DNA of 64,000 nucleotides, from positions 2,852,137 through 2,916,136 of the forward strand of contig CM024184.1 of the NCBI GenBank assembly GCA_013433145.1, written 5' to 3'. This stretch comes from Ascaris suum (lineage: Eukaryota > Nematoda > Chromadorea > Rhabditida > Ascarididae). Of this stretch, positions 62,946-64,000 are shown in pieces. The notes under the pieces were generated by a model, which worked only from the letters and a program-made list of their open reading frames with translations, ran no database searches and was not told the origin of the DNA. The position numbers and the translations under genes are program-made. Position 1 is the stretch's first letter, and each line of letters starts with the position of its first letter.

Positions 62946-63700
62946 CTGAAAATTATCCTGGCAGAAACTTTTCTGTTGAATTCTGAAACCAGTAAACAGT
63001 ACAAAGAAACTAGGCGGGATTACCGACAGATGAAAGAAATGAAAGGAGGAAGGGAGAGGAGGAAGGTGGCGGGGGAGGAGAAGGACGTATCATCATTCAT
63101 CATTGATATTTGCATTTTATTCTAAAAAAATTCACATCCATAAAGCAAATAATCAACGCTCTAAACCTCAACTGCTCGCCAAACTTTCTACTTCCATCTC
63201 CCTGTCTCTATTTGTCTGTCTGTCTTCGTCTGTCTCTTCCTCTCCCTTGAATATTGTTAACACAATAAAACATATGCACGATGCAGAAAGAATACGACAA
63301 GGTGACGCAATTGTGGTTTAAAAAAAGGATTTCGGAAACGCAAATGAAATATTTGAATAGTTGGGCGAACGAATCGGCAAACCTTTCACACATACTTTAC
63401 AAGAAATTCAAAAAACTATATAAGAATAAGTTCGATCGATTCAAATAGCAGAAATTTTCACCTTGTTTTCACATTAGAAAGCCTAAATTACTCTATTATT
63501 AATTTAAAGAAATAAAGTAAATAAGGAGAATGGCTCTTGCATTAATAATTAACGAAAAAGGGTAAGTGGTCGGTGCACTATAAATGTAGACAATTTAATA
63601 TTTATTCTATGCAAGACGTTAGCAAATAAAATAAAGATATTAATTCGAAATTCATTACTTTGCAAGAAACAAAAAAAACCTTCCAAAATGTAAGTCATAC

Positions 63701-63797
63701 CTCCAGTACTATTTTTGTCTATGAGGTCAATTATAGAACAATAGAATGGCATGAAACAATAGAGGAGAAGAAATGAAGAAACAAGCGAATTCCGCAT
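63701..63797 (-). CDS. Candidate 5' exon of the guanylyl cyclase
   Basis: From ATG 63797-63795 the frame encodes a signal-peptide-like start (MRNSLVSSFLLLYCFMPFYC) and ends in KNSTG with a donor (GGAG|GTATGA) after 63701. Its phase matches the next identified exon, giving ...[12 protein letters not shown]. If it is the true first exon, the ectodomain lacks about 200 N-terminal residues typical of the family. If only its 3' part is an internal exon, the start lies beyond the window. Confidence 0.35.
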
Positions 63798-64000
63798 GGC
63801 TCTACTATGCATTTTTCGTTGATTATCGTAATTTCTAAACGTTACTAAATAGTTGAAATTTTTCATTTTTTTTTCTACTATGCAAAATTATCGTAATTAC
63901 CATAAATACAAAAAATTTTTTCACTAACACAAAAAATAGCATTTAATTATTTGGATATTTTAGTTCTCAATTATATAAATGAAAAATTGTACAGAATTAA

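Overview
This is a eukaryotic, AT-rich, intron-dense window with short exons (about 45-250 bp) and introns up to several kb. The splice acceptors are mostly TTTTCAG. Gene content and splice style point to a nematode (Chromadorea; a finer placement would be a guess). No bacterial operons, rRNA, CRISPR or viral genes are visible. Nearly all long reading frames outside the exons below look like chance.

Layout. 1-9.2 kb: no gene found; a (TA)n satellite and small repeats. 9.2-19.8 kb (+): a 12-exon heme catalase with one apparent 1-base frameshift beside the heme-ligand motif, a GC-AG intron and a 23-bp minisatellite that copies a 3' splice site. 19.8-24.0 kb: no gene; a perfect 29-bp inverted repeat. 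24.0-26.1 kb (+): a three-exon ACOT13/THEM2-like hotdog thioesterase, also with a 1-base frameshift. 26.1-28.2 kb: convergent gap with long poly(G)/poly(C) runs. 28.2-37.9 kb (-): complete 11-exon eIF2D (ligatin), in frame throughout (561 aa). 38-42.4 kb: a possible unassigned minus-strand gene and a 22-bp minisatellite. 42.5-63.8 kb (-): a receptor-type guanylyl cyclase close to nematode GCY-28, 21 exons resolved, 3' end complete, 5' end unresolved.

The four recognised genes have no obvious joint pathway: peroxide removal, acyl-CoA hydrolysis, GTP-independent tRNA delivery and translation re-initiation, and cGMP signalling. Exon boundaries come from reading splice signals and checking that phases add up. 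Exact ends are therefore firm where phase and family agree, and are flagged where they do not.

The most interesting non-gene signals are a dispersed element of about 45 bp present at eight sites, the amplified catalase splice acceptor, a strand-biased ATTTGCATAT octamer, intron-like gaps of only 26-28 nt, and the perfect hairpin at 22.0 kb.
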